Of a stretch of 64,000 bases of DNA, positions 1 to 9,116 are shown piece by piece. The stretch is from Ruegeria haliotis. GTDB taxonomy: Bacteria > Pseudomonadota > Alphaproteobacteria > Rhodobacterales > Rhodobacteraceae. Numbering within the stretch: position 1 is the first letter of the stretch; the number at the start of each line of letters is the position of its first letter. Made by a program: the position numbers and the translations under genes. Location: the NCBI RefSeq assembly GCF_013377785.1, contig NZ_JABXWT010000010.1:62001-126000 (forward strand), read 5' to 3'. The notes beneath the pieces are model-generated. The model was not told the DNA's origin, did no database searches, and saw only the letters and a list, made by a program, of their open reading frames with translations.

Positions 1-1
1 C

Positions 2-58
2 CCGGCGGCTGCGCTCATGTCGGCCACGATCTTCTGGGTGCTGACGGCCTTCGCCTGA
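2..58 (+). CDS. C-terminal tail of an unidentified protein, possibly membrane
   Basis: An open frame runs in from the left edge and ends at a TGA at 56-58, giving 18 residues that finish with a hydrophobic stretch (MSATIFWVLTAFA). This would suit the last membrane helix of an integral membrane protein, but too little is present to name a family. No start or motif is visible. It converges on the ketopantoate-reductase-like gene. The alternative is that the edge lies in non-coding sequence. Confidence 0.35.
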   Translation, partial: PAAALMSATIFWVLTAFA

Positions 59-107
59 TCCGGCGCCAGTTTCATCCACTGCCACATTTGAAGTGAACGC
101 AACCTAA

Positions 108-1082
108 TCAGGGTTTGATCTGGGCCGGGGACAGCGATGTGTCTGGGGATTGCTTGATCAACTCAGATACACGGGTACAGATCGGGGTTGGTATGCCGGT
201 TTGCTTACCAAGAGAGATGATCTCGCCCTGAAGGCTGTCAATTTCCGTTGGACGGCCCGCCATCAAATCATACGCCATTGAGGTGCGCGCGCTGGGGTCG
301 ATGGTCAGCATACGCGCGGCAATACGCGTGAACAGCGGCGTCGGCAGTCGCAGGATATGAGGTGTCATCCACGCAGGCAGCGGCATCGTCGAGCCGACGG
401 GGTGTCCCGCTGCCTTGAGGACGGTTAGCGCCTCAGCCATCTGATCCGCCATCAGGGTGCGCCAGTTGCGGTCCATAAGCTGGTCAACCAACGTCTGACC
501 CGAAAGCGCATTCAGCGCATTATTGAGGTTGATGACCAGCTTGCCCCATTGCACCGCTTCGATCTGATCGCTTGAAACAACCGGCAGGTTCGGGCTGCTG
601 AGGTGCTCGGCCAGCGTTCCGGAGCCGCCTTGGATGACGATATCACCGGATGTGGCACGATGGTATGTGGCGGGATCCGTCGGCACCACGTTGAATGGTA
701 CCATACCGGCACGGACATCACGGTCGGGCAGTGCAACGCGCAAGGCTCGGGCGTTCTCGATACCGTTTTGCCAGGAAAGGATCGGTGCGGGCTGGGGGGC
801 ATGTGTTGCAATCAAATCCGCCATACCCATCGTCGCGCCCGATTTGACCGTCACGATGATCAGGTCGGCGGATGCAAGGCTGGCGGGATCTTCGGTGAGG
901 GTCAGATTACTGGCCGGGATTGTGCAGCGAAGGCCCGAGAAATCGGTCATCGTCAGCCCCTGCGCCCGGATCGGATCCAGCACGCGGGCACGGCCCAGCA
1001 GCGTCACGTCATGCCCGGCATCGGCCAGCAATCCCCCGCAAAAGCAGCCGATGCTGCCCGCGCCTGCGATGACGAGTTTCAT
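108..1082 (-). CDS. 2-dehydropantoate 2-reductase family protein (ApbA/PanE)
   Basis: The 324-residue product matches the ketopantoate reductase family, which reduces 2-dehydropantoate to pantoate with NADPH in cytosolic pantothenate synthesis. The N-terminus has a Rossmann glycine motif (GAGSIG, residues 7-12). A conserved SWQNGIEN segment lies near residue 105. The lysine region WGKLVINLNNALNAL near residue 180 carries the expected catalytic Lys. I start at the ATG at 1082 because GGGAGGG sits just upstream; a longer in-frame start at 1133 lacks this support. Bacteria often carry several ApbA/PanE paralogues acting on other 2-keto acids, so the family is firm but the panE role is not. Confidence 0.85.
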   Translation of the reverse strand: MKLVIAGAGSIGCFCGGLLADAGHDVTLLGRARVLDPIRAQGLTMTDFSGLRCTIPASNLTLTEDPASLASADLIIVTVKSGATMGMADLIATHAPQPAPILSWQNGIENARALRVALPDRDVRAGMVPFNVVPTDPATYHRATSGDIVIQGGSGTLAEHLSSPNLPVVSSDQIEAVQWGKLVINLNNALNALSGQTLVDQLMDRNWRTLMADQMAEALTVLKAAGHPVGSTMPLPAWMTPHILRLPTPLFTRIAARMLTIDPSARTSMAYDLMAGRPTEIDSLQGEIISLGKQTGIPTPICTRVSELIKQSPDTSLSPAQIKP

Positions 1083-1157
1083 TATGCCCTCCCGTATTTC
1101 AGGAAGGATTGCCGGGAAATGCCTGTTGGGCAAGCGGTCTGCCCGGTGACGTCGCGT

Positions 1158-2099
1158 TTAGCGCGCAAGTCTCGGGCGCGTCCGTTCCAGATCTGGCGAT
1201 ATCGGAGTGAACTCCTGATCATCTCCGGGTGGCAGGTGGAAGGCTCCGTTGGCCCAGTCGGCGGATTTCCATTCGCGCGTCGCGGCCTGAATCTTTTCTT
1301 TTGAAGATGAAACGAAATTCCACCAGATGTAACGATCCTCGTTCAGGGTCGCGCCACCCAGAAGCATCAGGCGCGCACCCATGGGTCCAGCCTTGACCGA
1401 CAGCCGGTCGCCGGGGCGGAACACCATCATCCGGCCGGAATCGAATGTATCGCCCGCAATCTTGACCGAGCCTTCGGTGACATAGACGCCCCGGTCTTCG
1501 TGATCGTCAGGCAGCGGGAAGGCCGCGCCGGGTTCTAGCTGCATATCCAGATAAAAGGTTTCCGACAGCATCGTTACGGGACTGGTTTCACCATAAGCCG
1601 AGCCCAGAATCAGACGTGCGCTGACACCCGCGTCCTGAATATGGGGCAGCGCGACCTGTTTATGGTGTTCAAAATCCGGAGCCATATCTTCGTGCGTTTC
1701 AGGCAGGGCGATCCAGGTCTGGATGCCAAACAGGCTGTGTTTCTTGCTGCGGGTTTCGGCGCTGGTGCGTTCGGAATGGGTGACACCGCGACCGGCGACC
1801 ATCCAGTTCACCTCACCCGGATGGATCATCTGGTGGGTACCGAGGCTGTCGCGGTGTTCGAATTCACCCTGATACAGGTAGGTGACGGTGCCCAGCCCGA
1901 TATGGGGGTGCGGACGGACATCGATACCGCCTTGGGTGATGAACTCGGCAGGGCCGACCTGGTCGAAAAAGATAAACGGACCAACTAGCTGGCGGTTGAC
2001 CGAGGGCAGTGCGCGCCGCACCTCGAACCCGCCCAGATCGCGGGCGCGCGGGATGATCAGCGTGTCGAGGGCCGTGTTTTGATTTGGGTTCCAGCTCAT
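1158..2099 (-). CDS. Pirin family protein
   Basis: The 313-residue product has the two-cupin pirin layout. The N-terminal cupin keeps the pirin metal ligands: PHPH with His at about 64 and 66, then THSE with His at about 108 and Glu at about 110. Bacterial pirins bind a single metal and are variously described as quercetinase-like or as modulators of metabolic enzymes; which applies here cannot be read from sequence. I chose the ATG at 2099 with a GGAG upstream over a TTG ten codons earlier. The gene stands alone and is divergent from the Tat-exported protein gene at 2391. Confidence 0.9.
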   Translation of the reverse strand: MSWNPNQNTALDTLIIPRARDLGGFEVRRALPSVNRQLVGPFIFFDQVGPAEFITQGGIDVRPHPHIGLGTVTYLYQGEFEHRDSLGTHQMIHPGEVNWMVAGRGVTHSERTSAETRSKKHSLFGIQTWIALPETHEDMAPDFEHHKQVALPHIQDAGVSARLILGSAYGETSPVTMLSETFYLDMQLEPGAAFPLPDDHEDRGVYVTEGSVKIAGDTFDSGRMMVFRPGDRLSVKAGPMGARLMLLGGATLNEDRYIWWNFVSSSKEKIQAATREWKSADWANGAFHLPPGDDQEFTPISPDLERTRPRLAR

Positions 2100-2390
2100 T
2101 CCCCGGCTCCAATGATAGACCTTTGCCAAAAGGTGACGCCATGTTCACCTGTGCGAAGAATAGTATCAAAATAACCTGCGAAAAGCGCATCTGTGCACAG
2201 TGGTCGTGCAATACAGGGCGAGCATATGTCGAAGGACGGCATCCAAACTCACGAAGCCGTGAAGGGTGGCCACGTTTCTTTTGCCTGCCCGATCTCGGAT
2301 TCCACGATGAACGTGCTATTCTTAGACTTCGATTATGCCGGTCCTTCAAGATCGGTAACACGTCTGGCACGATTGACAGGAGAGCATTGG

Positions 2391-2879
2391 ATGACGCGCC
2401 TTCAGATGACCCGCCGGTCCCTTATCGTCACGGGTGCTGGCACGGTCGCGACCGGTATCTCTGGCTTGATTACGCCGGCCCGGGCCAAAGGTGTTGAGGC
2501 GACGCTTTCGATGCGCGGCGGGTCCAACAACTATCGTCCAAACGCACCCATTGTGGATCGCATCGGCGGGGGCGGATTCTGGATGACAGGGACAGTGCGG
2601 CACGCCGGGGATGGCGCGCCTCTGGCCGGGCAACGCATCCAGATCTGGGCCCACACGACCGAAGGGCACGAGCGGGACCCACAGAGCCACGGCGCAACAT
2701 TGACCGACGCCAACGGAGAGTTTCGATTGGAGATGCCGCAGATTGTGCCCGCCTTTGGTCAGCCACACGGGCATCTGGCCTATGACAGCGGCGAGTTTGA
2801 AACCGTGTTTCTACGTCCGATCATGGCCAACGCGAAAGACAAGACGCTCAGCGCGCATTTCGTGCTGCAACCCGCCTGA
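2391..2879 (+). CDS. Tat-exported intradiol-dioxygenase-like protein
   Basis: The 162-residue protein starts with a twin-arginine signal (Arg8-Arg9 in MTRRSLIVTGAG) and a hydrophobic stretch ending near PARA, so it is probably exported folded. The mature part has the beta-sandwich hallmarks of intradiol ring-cleavage dioxygenases: GTVRHAGDGAPLAGQRIQIW and TDANGEFRLEMP. A His-x-His pair (126 and 128) stands where the family's iron-binding histidines lie. The usual G-x-Tyr ligand after the IW motif is replaced (GHE), so ordinary catechol cleavage is doubtful. AGGAG lies 8 nt before the ATG. The next gene, 19 nt downstream, encodes a probable heme membrane protein, suggesting a redox pair. Confidence 0.75.
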   Translation: MTRLQMTRRSLIVTGAGTVATGISGLITPARAKGVEATLSMRGGSNNYRPNAPIVDRIGGGGFWMTGTVRHAGDGAPLAGQRIQIWAHTTEGHERDPQSHGATLTDANGEFRLEMPQIVPAFGQPHGHLAYDSGEFETVFLRPIMANAKDKTLSAHFVLQPA

Positions 2880-2898
2880 TCGCTTTGGGATTCTGGCG

Positions 2899-3510
2899 AT
2901 GAGTCTGACCCGTATGATCCTGATATGGGTCGCTTTGACCTGCGCTGTCGCTGTGCCCGTCCTTGCAGCGGCAGCCAGTCCTTACTTGGCTTGGCGGGAT
3001 CCGATTTACATCCTGGCCGGGTTTGCGGGAATTGTCGGAATGGGTCTGTTGTTGGTGCAGCCCTTGCTGGCGGGCGGTTACCTGCCGGGCCTGTCCACCG
3101 CGCGCAGCCGCTATTTGCATCGCTGCGTTGGGGCGGCGTTGGTGGCTGCGGTTGTGATCCATGTGCTTGGCCTGTGGATCACCAGCCCCCCGGATGTCGT
3201 CGACGCATTGCTGTTCGTATCGCCGACCCCGTTTTCAGCATGGGGCGTCATCGCGATGTGGGCAATGTTTGCCGCCGCCCTGCTGGCGCTTTTGCGACGG
3301 CGGTTGCGCGTGCGGTTCAGACCCTGGCGCCTTGGCCACGCGACACTGGCCCTGGTGACCGTTGTCGGCAGCGTGGTTCACGTCATGCTCATCGAAGGCA
3401 CGATGGAGATCATGTCGAAGACGGCGCTGTGTATTCTGGTGCTGCTGGCGAGCGCAAAGACGCTCGCCGATATGCGTGTCTGGGCGATCCAGCCGGGTCG
3501 CGGCTCGTGA
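2899..3510 (+). CDS. Ferric-reductase-like transmembrane protein (probable b-type heme)
   Basis: A 203-residue integral membrane protein with about five or six hydrophobic spans. Two helices each hold a pair of histidines separated by 13 residues (His74/His88 and His147/His161). This is the bis-heme arrangement of the ferric reductase-like transmembrane domain shared by MsrQ, YedZ and NOX-type proteins. No FAD or NADPH domain is present, so it would need an external electron donor. It follows the Tat-exported intradiol-like gene with a 19-nt gap and probably shares its transcript. Its stop lies 6 nt from the convergent argF stop. The family is likely; the electron partner is inferred. Confidence 0.75.
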   Translation: MSLTRMILIWVALTCAVAVPVLAAAASPYLAWRDPIYILAGFAGIVGMGLLLVQPLLAGGYLPGLSTARSRYLHRCVGAALVAAVVIHVLGLWITSPPDVVDALLFVSPTPFSAWGVIAMWAMFAAALLALLRRRLRVRFRPWRLGHATLALVTVVGSVVHVMLIEGTMEIMSKTALCILVLLASAKTLADMRVWAIQPGRGS

Positions 3511-3516
3511 TCGGGT

Positions 3517-4443
3517 TCAGACCCCCAGACACCAGCGCATGACGGCCTTTTGCGCGTGCAGGCGGTTTTCAGCCTCATCGAAGATGACTGAATTGGGTCC
3601 ATCCATGACTTCGGACGTTGCTTCCTCTTCACGGTGCGCAGGCAGGCAGTGCATGAACAGCGCGTCGGGTTTGGCGTGGCTCATCAGATCGGCATTGACC
3701 TGATAAGGGCGCAGCAGGTTGTGGCGACGTTCCTTGGCTGATTGGGAATCGTGCATCGAAACCCAGGTGTCGGCGACCACAAGGTCGGCGCCCTCGACGG
3801 CCTTGTACGCGTCGCGTTCAACAACAATTCTGGAACCCTTTTGACGGGCGAGACCCATGAATTCTTCTTCGGGGTCAAGTTGGGCAGGCCCGGTGAAAGT
3901 CAGATCAAAGCCAAACTGACCTGCTGCGTGCAAGAACGAGGCGCAAACGTTGTTGCCGTCGCCGGCCCAGACCACCTTTTTGCCTGCGATGGGGCCACGG
4001 TGTTCTTCAAACGTCAGCACGTCAGCCATGATCTGGCAGGGATGAGTGCGGTCGGTCAGGCCGTTAATCACGGGTACATCCGAATATTCTGACATCTCGG
4101 TCAGGATGGTTTCATCGAACGTCCGGATCATGATCATGTCGACATAGCGCGACAGGACGCGGGCGGTGTCGGCGATGGTTTCGCCATGGCCCAGTTGCAT
4201 GTCCTTACCCGACAGAACCATCGTCTGACCACCCATCTGGCGCACACCGACGTCAAAGGACACGCGGGTCCGGGTCGAAGGTTTTTCGAAGATCAGCGCG
4301 ACCATGCGGCCTGCCAGTGGTTGTTCGTCATCGGGCGCGGCTTTGGGACGACCCAGGCGGGCCTGTTTCATCGCGTCTGCGTTGTCGATCATGCCCCGCA
4401 GGTCGGCGGCATCGGTTTTGTGGATGTCGAGAAAATGGTTCAT
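3517..4443 (-). CDS. argF: Ornithine carbamoyltransferase
   Basis: Transfers the carbamoyl group of carbamoyl phosphate to ornithine to make citrulline in arginine biosynthesis. The 308-residue length is normal. The family signatures are all present: STRTR at 56-60 (carbamoyl phosphate binding), HPCQ at 134-137 and HCLPAHR at 265-271. It lies downstream of argD on the same strand with a 73-nt gap that holds a dispersed repeat, so the two are probably one argD-argF operon, a common order in Rhodobacteraceae. Confidence 0.97.
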   Translation of the reverse strand: MNHFLDIHKTDAADLRGMIDNADAMKQARLGRPKAAPDDEQPLAGRMVALIFEKPSTRTRVSFDVGVRQMGGQTMVLSGKDMQLGHGETIADTARVLSRYVDMIMIRTFDETILTEMSEYSDVPVINGLTDRTHPCQIMADVLTFEEHRGPIAGKKVVWAGDGNNVCASFLHAAGQFGFDLTFTGPAQLDPEEEFMGLARQKGSRIVVERDAYKAVEGADLVVADTWVSMHDSQSAKERRHNLLRPYQVNADLMSHAKPDALFMHCLPAHREEEATSEVMDGPNSVIFDEAENRLHAQKAVMRWCLGV

Positions 4444-4493
4444 ATCGGTTCGCTTTTAGCTGGTGGTGGGCGGGGGCCAGCCCCCACACCCCC

Positions 4494-4516
4494 GGAGTAT
4501 TTGGGAAAAGATGAAA
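4494..4516 (+). repeat. Dispersed 21-bp repeat, copy 1 (argF-argD gap)
   Basis: The segment GAGTATTT...AAAAGATGAA fills the end of the argF-argD gap and touches the argD stop. It is preceded by a G/C-rich inverted repeat (GGGGGCCAGCCCCC) and CCCCCGG. Related copies occur at 15344-15364 (20 of 21 identical, inside valS), 17827-17847 and 45396-45416. The intergenic copies sit just downstream of genes, suggesting a mobile or post-transcriptional element rather than an operator. Confidence 0.65.
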
Positions 4517-5704
4517 TCAGGCAGTCGCGAGGGTGGCCTCGACCTGCGCGGCGGTCTTGTCGAGGCGGATCATGGCCTGCGCGATGTCGTCTTCGGTCAG
4601 GGTCAGCGGCGGCAACAGGCGGATGACGTTATCGGCGGCGGGGACTGTGATGACCAGATTGTCATAGCCCGCGTTCACCACGTCGAGATTAGGTGCCTTG
4701 CACTTGAGGCCCAGCATCAGGCCTGCGCCGCGCACGTCTTCGAACACCTCGGGGTGATCGGCGATCAGGCCTTCGAGTTTTTGACGCAGCAGGCCTGCCT
4801 TGCGATTGACGCCTTCGAGGAAGGCGGGCGTGGCGACCTGATCCAACACGGCGCAGCCCACTGCGCAGCCCAGCGGGTTGCCGCCATAGGTGGAACCATG
4901 CGTGCCTGCGGTCATGCCAGATGCTGCGTCTTCGGTCGCCAGTACGGCCCCCAATGGGAAGCCTCCGCCGATGCCTTTGGCCACCATCATGATATCGGGC
5001 GTGATACCTGCCCATTCATGAGCGAAAAGCCTACCGGTGCGACCGACGCCGCATTGGACCTCGTCCAGGATCAGCAGCAGACCGTTGTCGTCACAGATCT
5101 GGCGCAAGGCCTTGAGTTCGGCGTCGGGCACGGGACGGATACCGCCTTCTCCCTGGATCGGTTCGATCAAGATTGCCGCGGTGTTTTCGGTGATGGCATT
5201 GGTGACGCCGTCGAGATCGCCGAACGTCAGGTGGACGAAGCCGGGCAGCAGCGGGCCAAACCCTTTGGTCATCTTCTCGGACCCGGCAGCGGCGATACCT
5301 GCCGAGGACCGGCCATGGAAAGAGCCGTCGAAGGTGATGATCTCGACCCGTTCGGGTTGGTCTTTGTCAAAGAAATACTTGCGGGCCATCTTCACGGCCA
5401 GTTCGCAGGATTCTGTGCCTGAGTTGGTGAAAAATACCGTGTCAGCAAAGGTATGTTCCACCAGCTTGTCCGCCAGTGCCTGCTGTTGTGGGATGTTGTA
5501 GAGGTTCGAGACATGCCACAGAGCGTGGGCCTGTTCTGTCAATGCCGCCACCAGTGCGGGATGCGCATGGCCCAGCGCGTTCACTGCGATCCCTGCCCCG
5601 AGGTCCAGAAAACGTCGGCCGTCCGCCTCGGTCAGCCAGGTGCCTTCGCCCTTTACGAAAGTCAGGGGCGCGCGGTTATAGGTCGGCAGAACGGACGGGA
5701 TCAT
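4517..5704 (-). CDS. argD: Acetylornithine / N-succinyldiaminopimelate aminotransferase
   Basis: A class III PLP aminotransferase of 395 residues that converts N-acetylglutamate semialdehyde to N-acetylornithine; many family members also serve lysine synthesis. The PLP lysine is Lys243 in MMVAKGIGGG, preceded by LILDEVQCG at 211-219 and the phosphate-binding NSGTES near residue 94. The ATG at 5704 has AAGGATG upstream. It is the first gene of the argD-argF pair. Identity as argD rather than another omega-aminotransferase rests on sequence features plus the argF neighbour. Confidence 0.95.
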   Translation of the reverse strand: MIPSVLPTYNRAPLTFVKGEGTWLTEADGRRFLDLGAGIAVNALGHAHPALVAALTEQAHALWHVSNLYNIPQQQALADKLVEHTFADTVFFTNSGTESCELAVKMARKYFFDKDQPERVEIITFDGSFHGRSSAGIAAAGSEKMTKGFGPLLPGFVHLTFGDLDGVTNAITENTAAILIEPIQGEGGIRPVPDAELKALRQICDDNGLLLILDEVQCGVGRTGRLFAHEWAGITPDIMMVAKGIGGGFPLGAVLATEDAASGMTAGTHGSTYGGNPLGCAVGCAVLDQVATPAFLEGVNRKAGLLRQKLEGLIADHPEVFEDVRGAGLMLGLKCKAPNLDVVNAGYDNLVITVPAADNVIRLLPPLTLTEDDIAQAMIRLDKTAAQVEATLATA

Positions 5705-6004
5705 CGGATCATCCTTTTCGGGTAGGTTGAGCCCCGTGAGTGATACACAGAGGCCGGGTTCGTCAACTGATTTGGTGGGGTTTGCGCCAATTTGGACAGC
5801 GCAAATAGATCAACGGGCCGGTTACGCAGTCAGGCGTCGGCGTCGGAGGCGCAGGATATGTGCGGTTTTGATCATGTTTGGCCGTATAGCGGGGCCACGC
5901 CGGTCTGAAAACCCCGAAATTGCACAGGCGTCAAATTTCACCCTGAGACTGTATCCGTGCAATTCCCGCTTGCCATTTGCCCTGTGCTGGCGCACCGCTG
6001 GACC
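5705..6004. other. Gap between divergent argD and DMT transporter
   Basis: About 300 bases between the argD start and the transporter start, presumably holding both promoters. Open frames here (for example 5727-6050 on + and 5822-6151 on -) have no recognisable motif or ribosome-binding site and look like chance. I see no clear operator, RNA or repeat. Confidence 0.5.
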
Positions 6005-6889
6005 ATGTTCGTCGCCAAATCTCATAACCCACCGCTTGCGGCCCTGCTGATCTTTGCCGCAAGCGCATTGATCGCCGCCACAACGTTGTTGGCCAAGGCG
6101 CTGGGGACCGAGACGCTGGGCCCGGCGCTGCATCCGATGCAGATCAGCCATGGGCGCTTTCTGTTTGCGTTCATTGCCATCATCAGTGCGGTCGGGGTTT
6201 TACGACCGCATCTGGCGCGCCCGCATTGGGGACTGCATGTGGGTCGAACAAGCTTCGGATGGCTGGGTATTACACTCATGTTTGCCTCGGTCGCCTATAT
6301 CCCGATTACCGATGCGACCGCGATTTCCTTTCTGAACCCCGTCTTTGCGATGGTTCTTGCCATTCCGCTGTTGAAAGAGGGTGTCGGCCCCTGGCGATGG
6401 CTGGCGGCCGCAGTGGCATTGGCCGGGGCGCTCATTCTGTTGCGGCCCACTCCGGCCAGCTTCCAGCCTGCTGCCCTGCTGGCATTAACAGCGGCGGCGA
6501 TTATCGGGATGGAGCTTATATTCATCAAAAAACTGTCTGGGCGCGAAATTCCGATCCAGATCTTACTGGTGAACAATTCGATGGGTCTGGTCATTGCCTC
6601 TGTCGCCGTGATCGCGGTTTGGGAACCACCGACGCAGGCGCAGTGGGCAGCGCTGGCCGGAATCGGCGTATTGATGGCCTGCGCTCAGGCCTGTTTCGTT
6701 AATGGCATGGCGCGGGCGGATGCGTCCTTTGTCGCACCGATCAGCTATGCGACGCTGATTTTCGCTGCCTTCTATGACTTTGCAATTTTTGGCGTGATTC
6801 CCGACGCGGTCAGCGTCACCGGGTCCAGCATTATCCTGACCGGAGCCTTGATCCTGGTCTGGCGTGAGGCGCGGTCCAGGCGCGCATAA
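6005..6889 (+). CDS. DMT superfamily permease (EamA type)
   Basis: A 294-residue integral membrane protein with the duplicated EamA layout: two halves of about five helices each, the second beginning near LTAAAIIGMELIF. EamA proteins export or import amino acids, nucleotides or other small metabolites at the inner membrane; the substrate cannot be told here. I use the ATG at 6005; an in-frame GTG 16 codons earlier adds a polar, unlikely N-terminus. No neighbour hints at a substrate. Confidence 0.85.
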   Translation: MFVAKSHNPPLAALLIFAASALIAATTLLAKALGTETLGPALHPMQISHGRFLFAFIAIISAVGVLRPHLARPHWGLHVGRTSFGWLGITLMFASVAYIPITDATAISFLNPVFAMVLAIPLLKEGVGPWRWLAAAVALAGALILLRPTPASFQPAALLALTAAAIIGMELIFIKKLSGREIPIQILLVNNSMGLVIASVAVIAVWEPPTQAQWAALAGIGVLMACAQACFVNGMARADASFVAPISYATLIFAAFYDFAIFGVIPDAVSVTGSSIILTGALILVWREARSRRA

Positions 6890-7002
6890 GTCGCCAAAAA
6901 GTTATCAACACAATGTCCGGGCGCGACCACCATGTCGCAAATCCTCATGAATTCATCCGTGCGGAGTGCAACCTGATCGCGGTTGATTAGAGAGTTTGCG
7001 CC

Positions 7003-8238
7003 ATGCATGAACGTCGTATTCCCGAATGGGTCCGCCATGCCCCTGCCCCGTCCGTCCGCGATTTCGGTATTCTTGCCGGGTTCGAGGCCATCGTTCGCGG
7101 CATCCTGATTTCGGTCTTTCCGCTGGTGATGTATCGCGCCTTGGGCGATGCGTCCTCGGTGTCATTTGTGTATTTTCTGGTCGGGATCGTGTCGCTGATT
7201 GCCGGGTTGATGGTGCCATTCATCATCCGTTATGTTCCCCGACGATGGGCTTACACCATTGGCTGCGTACTGTTCGTCCTGGGGGCCGTTCTGGCCATCG
7301 AAGGCAGCCCGTCGGCCGTTGTTGCAGCGCTGGCGCTGAATACGGTGGCAACGGTTGTGACCTTTGTCTGTTTCAACGCCTACGTGTTGGATTACATCAA
7401 CAAGATCGAGCTGGGCCGGTGCGAAACCAGCCGCATGTTCTACAGCGCGTTGGGCTGGGCCGGTGGCCCGATGGCCGGGGTGCTGTTGATGGAGGTTTGG
7501 GCGCCTGCGCCGTTTGTCATCAGCGCGGTTGCCGCCGTCGCCATGCTGATCCTGTTCTGGAGCATGCGGCTGGGCGACGGCAAGCTGATCACCAAGGCGC
7601 GCGGAACGGCACGGAATCCACTGGCGTTTTTGCCGCGCTTCTTTTCGCAATCCAGATTGGTGGCGGGTTACCTGTTTGCGATGATCCGGTCCTGCGGATG
7701 GTGGATTTACGTTGTCTACCTGCCGATCTTTGCCATCCAGAACGGATTGGGCGAACAATTGGGCGGCATCCTGCTGTCCACCACCAACGCGATGCTGTTC
7801 GGGGCGCCGCTGATCCTGCGTTGGGTACAGGGGCGGTCGTTACGGACGGCGGTGCGCGCCGGGTTTGCCGCATGTGGCATCTGTTTTATCATCGCGGCGG
7901 CCTTGGCTGGGTGGCCCGTTGCCTCGGTCGTGGCACTGGTGTTGGGGTCGGTCTGGCTGATCGTGCTGGATATCTGCGCGGGATTGCCGTTCCTGATGGC
8001 GGTCAAACCGTCTGAGCGGACCGAGATGTCGGCAATTTATTCCAGTTATCGTGATGTATCAGGCATTCTGACACCGGGTGTTGCCTCGCTGGTGTTGTTG
8101 GTGACGCCGATTGCGGGCGTGTTTGCGGCAGGTGGGTTGGCCCTGTTTGGGGCTTGGGCCGTGGCTGCGCAGATGCATCCCCGGCTGGGGCGGCCAAAAG
8201 TGCCGTTGCAACCCGGAGTCCTGGCCCAAGCGGCCTAG
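7003..8238 (+). CDS. Major facilitator superfamily transporter
   Basis: A 411-residue protein with about 12 hydrophobic helices, a basic loop after helix 2 (IIRYVPRRW) and a long central loop, typical of MFS carriers of the inner membrane. Substrate unknown. Its TAG stop lies inside a CTAG that also serves as the stop of the convergent ABC permease gene, so the two reading frames overlap by four bases. Confidence 0.85.
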   Translation: MHERRIPEWVRHAPAPSVRDFGILAGFEAIVRGILISVFPLVMYRALGDASSVSFVYFLVGIVSLIAGLMVPFIIRYVPRRWAYTIGCVLFVLGAVLAIEGSPSAVVAALALNTVATVVTFVCFNAYVLDYINKIELGRCETSRMFYSALGWAGGPMAGVLLMEVWAPAPFVISAVAAVAMLILFWSMRLGDGKLITKARGTARNPLAFLPRFFSQSRLVAGYLFAMIRSCGWWIYVVYLPIFAIQNGLGEQLGGILLSTTNAMLFGAPLILRWVQGRSLRTAVRAGFAACGICFIIAAALAGWPVASVVALVLGSVWLIVLDICAGLPFLMAVKPSERTEMSAIYSSYRDVSGILTPGVASLVLLVTPIAGVFAAGGLALFGAWAVAAQMHPRLGRPKVPLQPGVLAQAA

Positions 8239-9038
8239 GCCTTCAGTCTGTAGCCCGTGCGCAACATCTGCCAGGTCAGCGCGCCCACCAGCAAGGTTGC
8301 ACCGCTACAGACCAGCAGGCCCAGATAGGGCGAGCTGTCGGACACGCCGATCATGCCATAACGCAACCCATCGATCAGATAGAACACCGGATTGGCGTGG
8401 CTGATGCGGTTCAGCAGCGGCGGCAGCGCCTCGACCGAGTAGAACGTGCCCGACAGGAAGGCCAGCGGTGTCACGATGAAGTTGGTGATCGCGGCCATCT
8501 GGTCGAATTTATTGGCAAAAATCCCGGCAAACAGGCCCAGCGTACCCATGAAGGCCCCACCGAGAACAACGAAGATCAGGGCGAAGAACGGGTTCTGCGG
8601 CACCAGCCCCAGCACCAATGCCAGCGCGCTCGCGACAACCAAGGCGATCAGAACACCGCGGGCAATCCCACCCGCGACGTACCCCAGCAGGATTTCCAGC
8701 GGCGACAGCGGCGGCATAAGCGTATCGACAATGTTCCCCTGCACCTTGGCGATCACCACCGAGGATGACGTATTGGCAAATGCATTCTGGATCACCGTCA
8801 TCATCATGATACCCGGCGCCAGAAAGGTCAGGAACGGCACACCCATCACATCCGGCCTGCTGGGCCCGATGGCAATATTGAAGATCAGCAGGAACAATCC
8901 CGCCGTGGCCAGTGGCGCCAGCAAGGTCTGGGTCCAGACCGCCAGAAAGCGCAGGGTTTCGCGTTGTGCCAACGTATAGAGACCCATCCAGTTGACCGTT
9001 CCGAAACGACGCGCGTCCTGATCCGTGAGATTCTGCAT
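8235..9038 (-). CDS. ABC-2 type transporter permease
   Basis: A 267-residue protein with about six membrane helices and the ABC-2 permease pattern (YadH/NodJ-like): a cytosolic N-terminus, PFLTFLAPGIMMMTVIQNAF, and the terminal ANPVFYLIDGLRYGMIG signature. Such permeases export polysaccharides, drugs or heme-like compounds with a separate ATPase. No ATPase gene lies beside it, which is unusual. The ATG at 9038 follows GGGTAGG; a GTG one codon earlier is also possible. Its stop shares a CTAG with the MFS gene. Confidence 0.85.
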   Translation of the reverse strand: MQNLTDQDARRFGTVNWMGLYTLAQRETLRFLAVWTQTLLAPLATAGLFLLIFNIAIGPSRPDVMGVPFLTFLAPGIMMMTVIQNAFANTSSSVVIAKVQGNIVDTLMPPLSPLEILLGYVAGGIARGVLIALVVASALALVLGLVPQNPFFALIFVVLGGAFMGTLGLFAGIFANKFDQMAAITNFIVTPLAFLSGTFYSVEALPPLLNRISHANPVFYLIDGLRYGMIGVSDSSPYLGLLVCSGATLLVGALTWQMLRTGYRLKA

Positions 9039-9116
9039 CACCTACCCCTGACTGATTCGAAGACAGCTTGTAACTCGGGCTGCAGTGATTAGAATAGGGC
9101 GCTGAGACGAATTCCC

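Noticed and set aside
2193..2390. N-terminal extension of the Tat-exported protein
   Set aside because: It would bury the twin-arginine signal; the ATG at 2391 has AGGAG at good distance.
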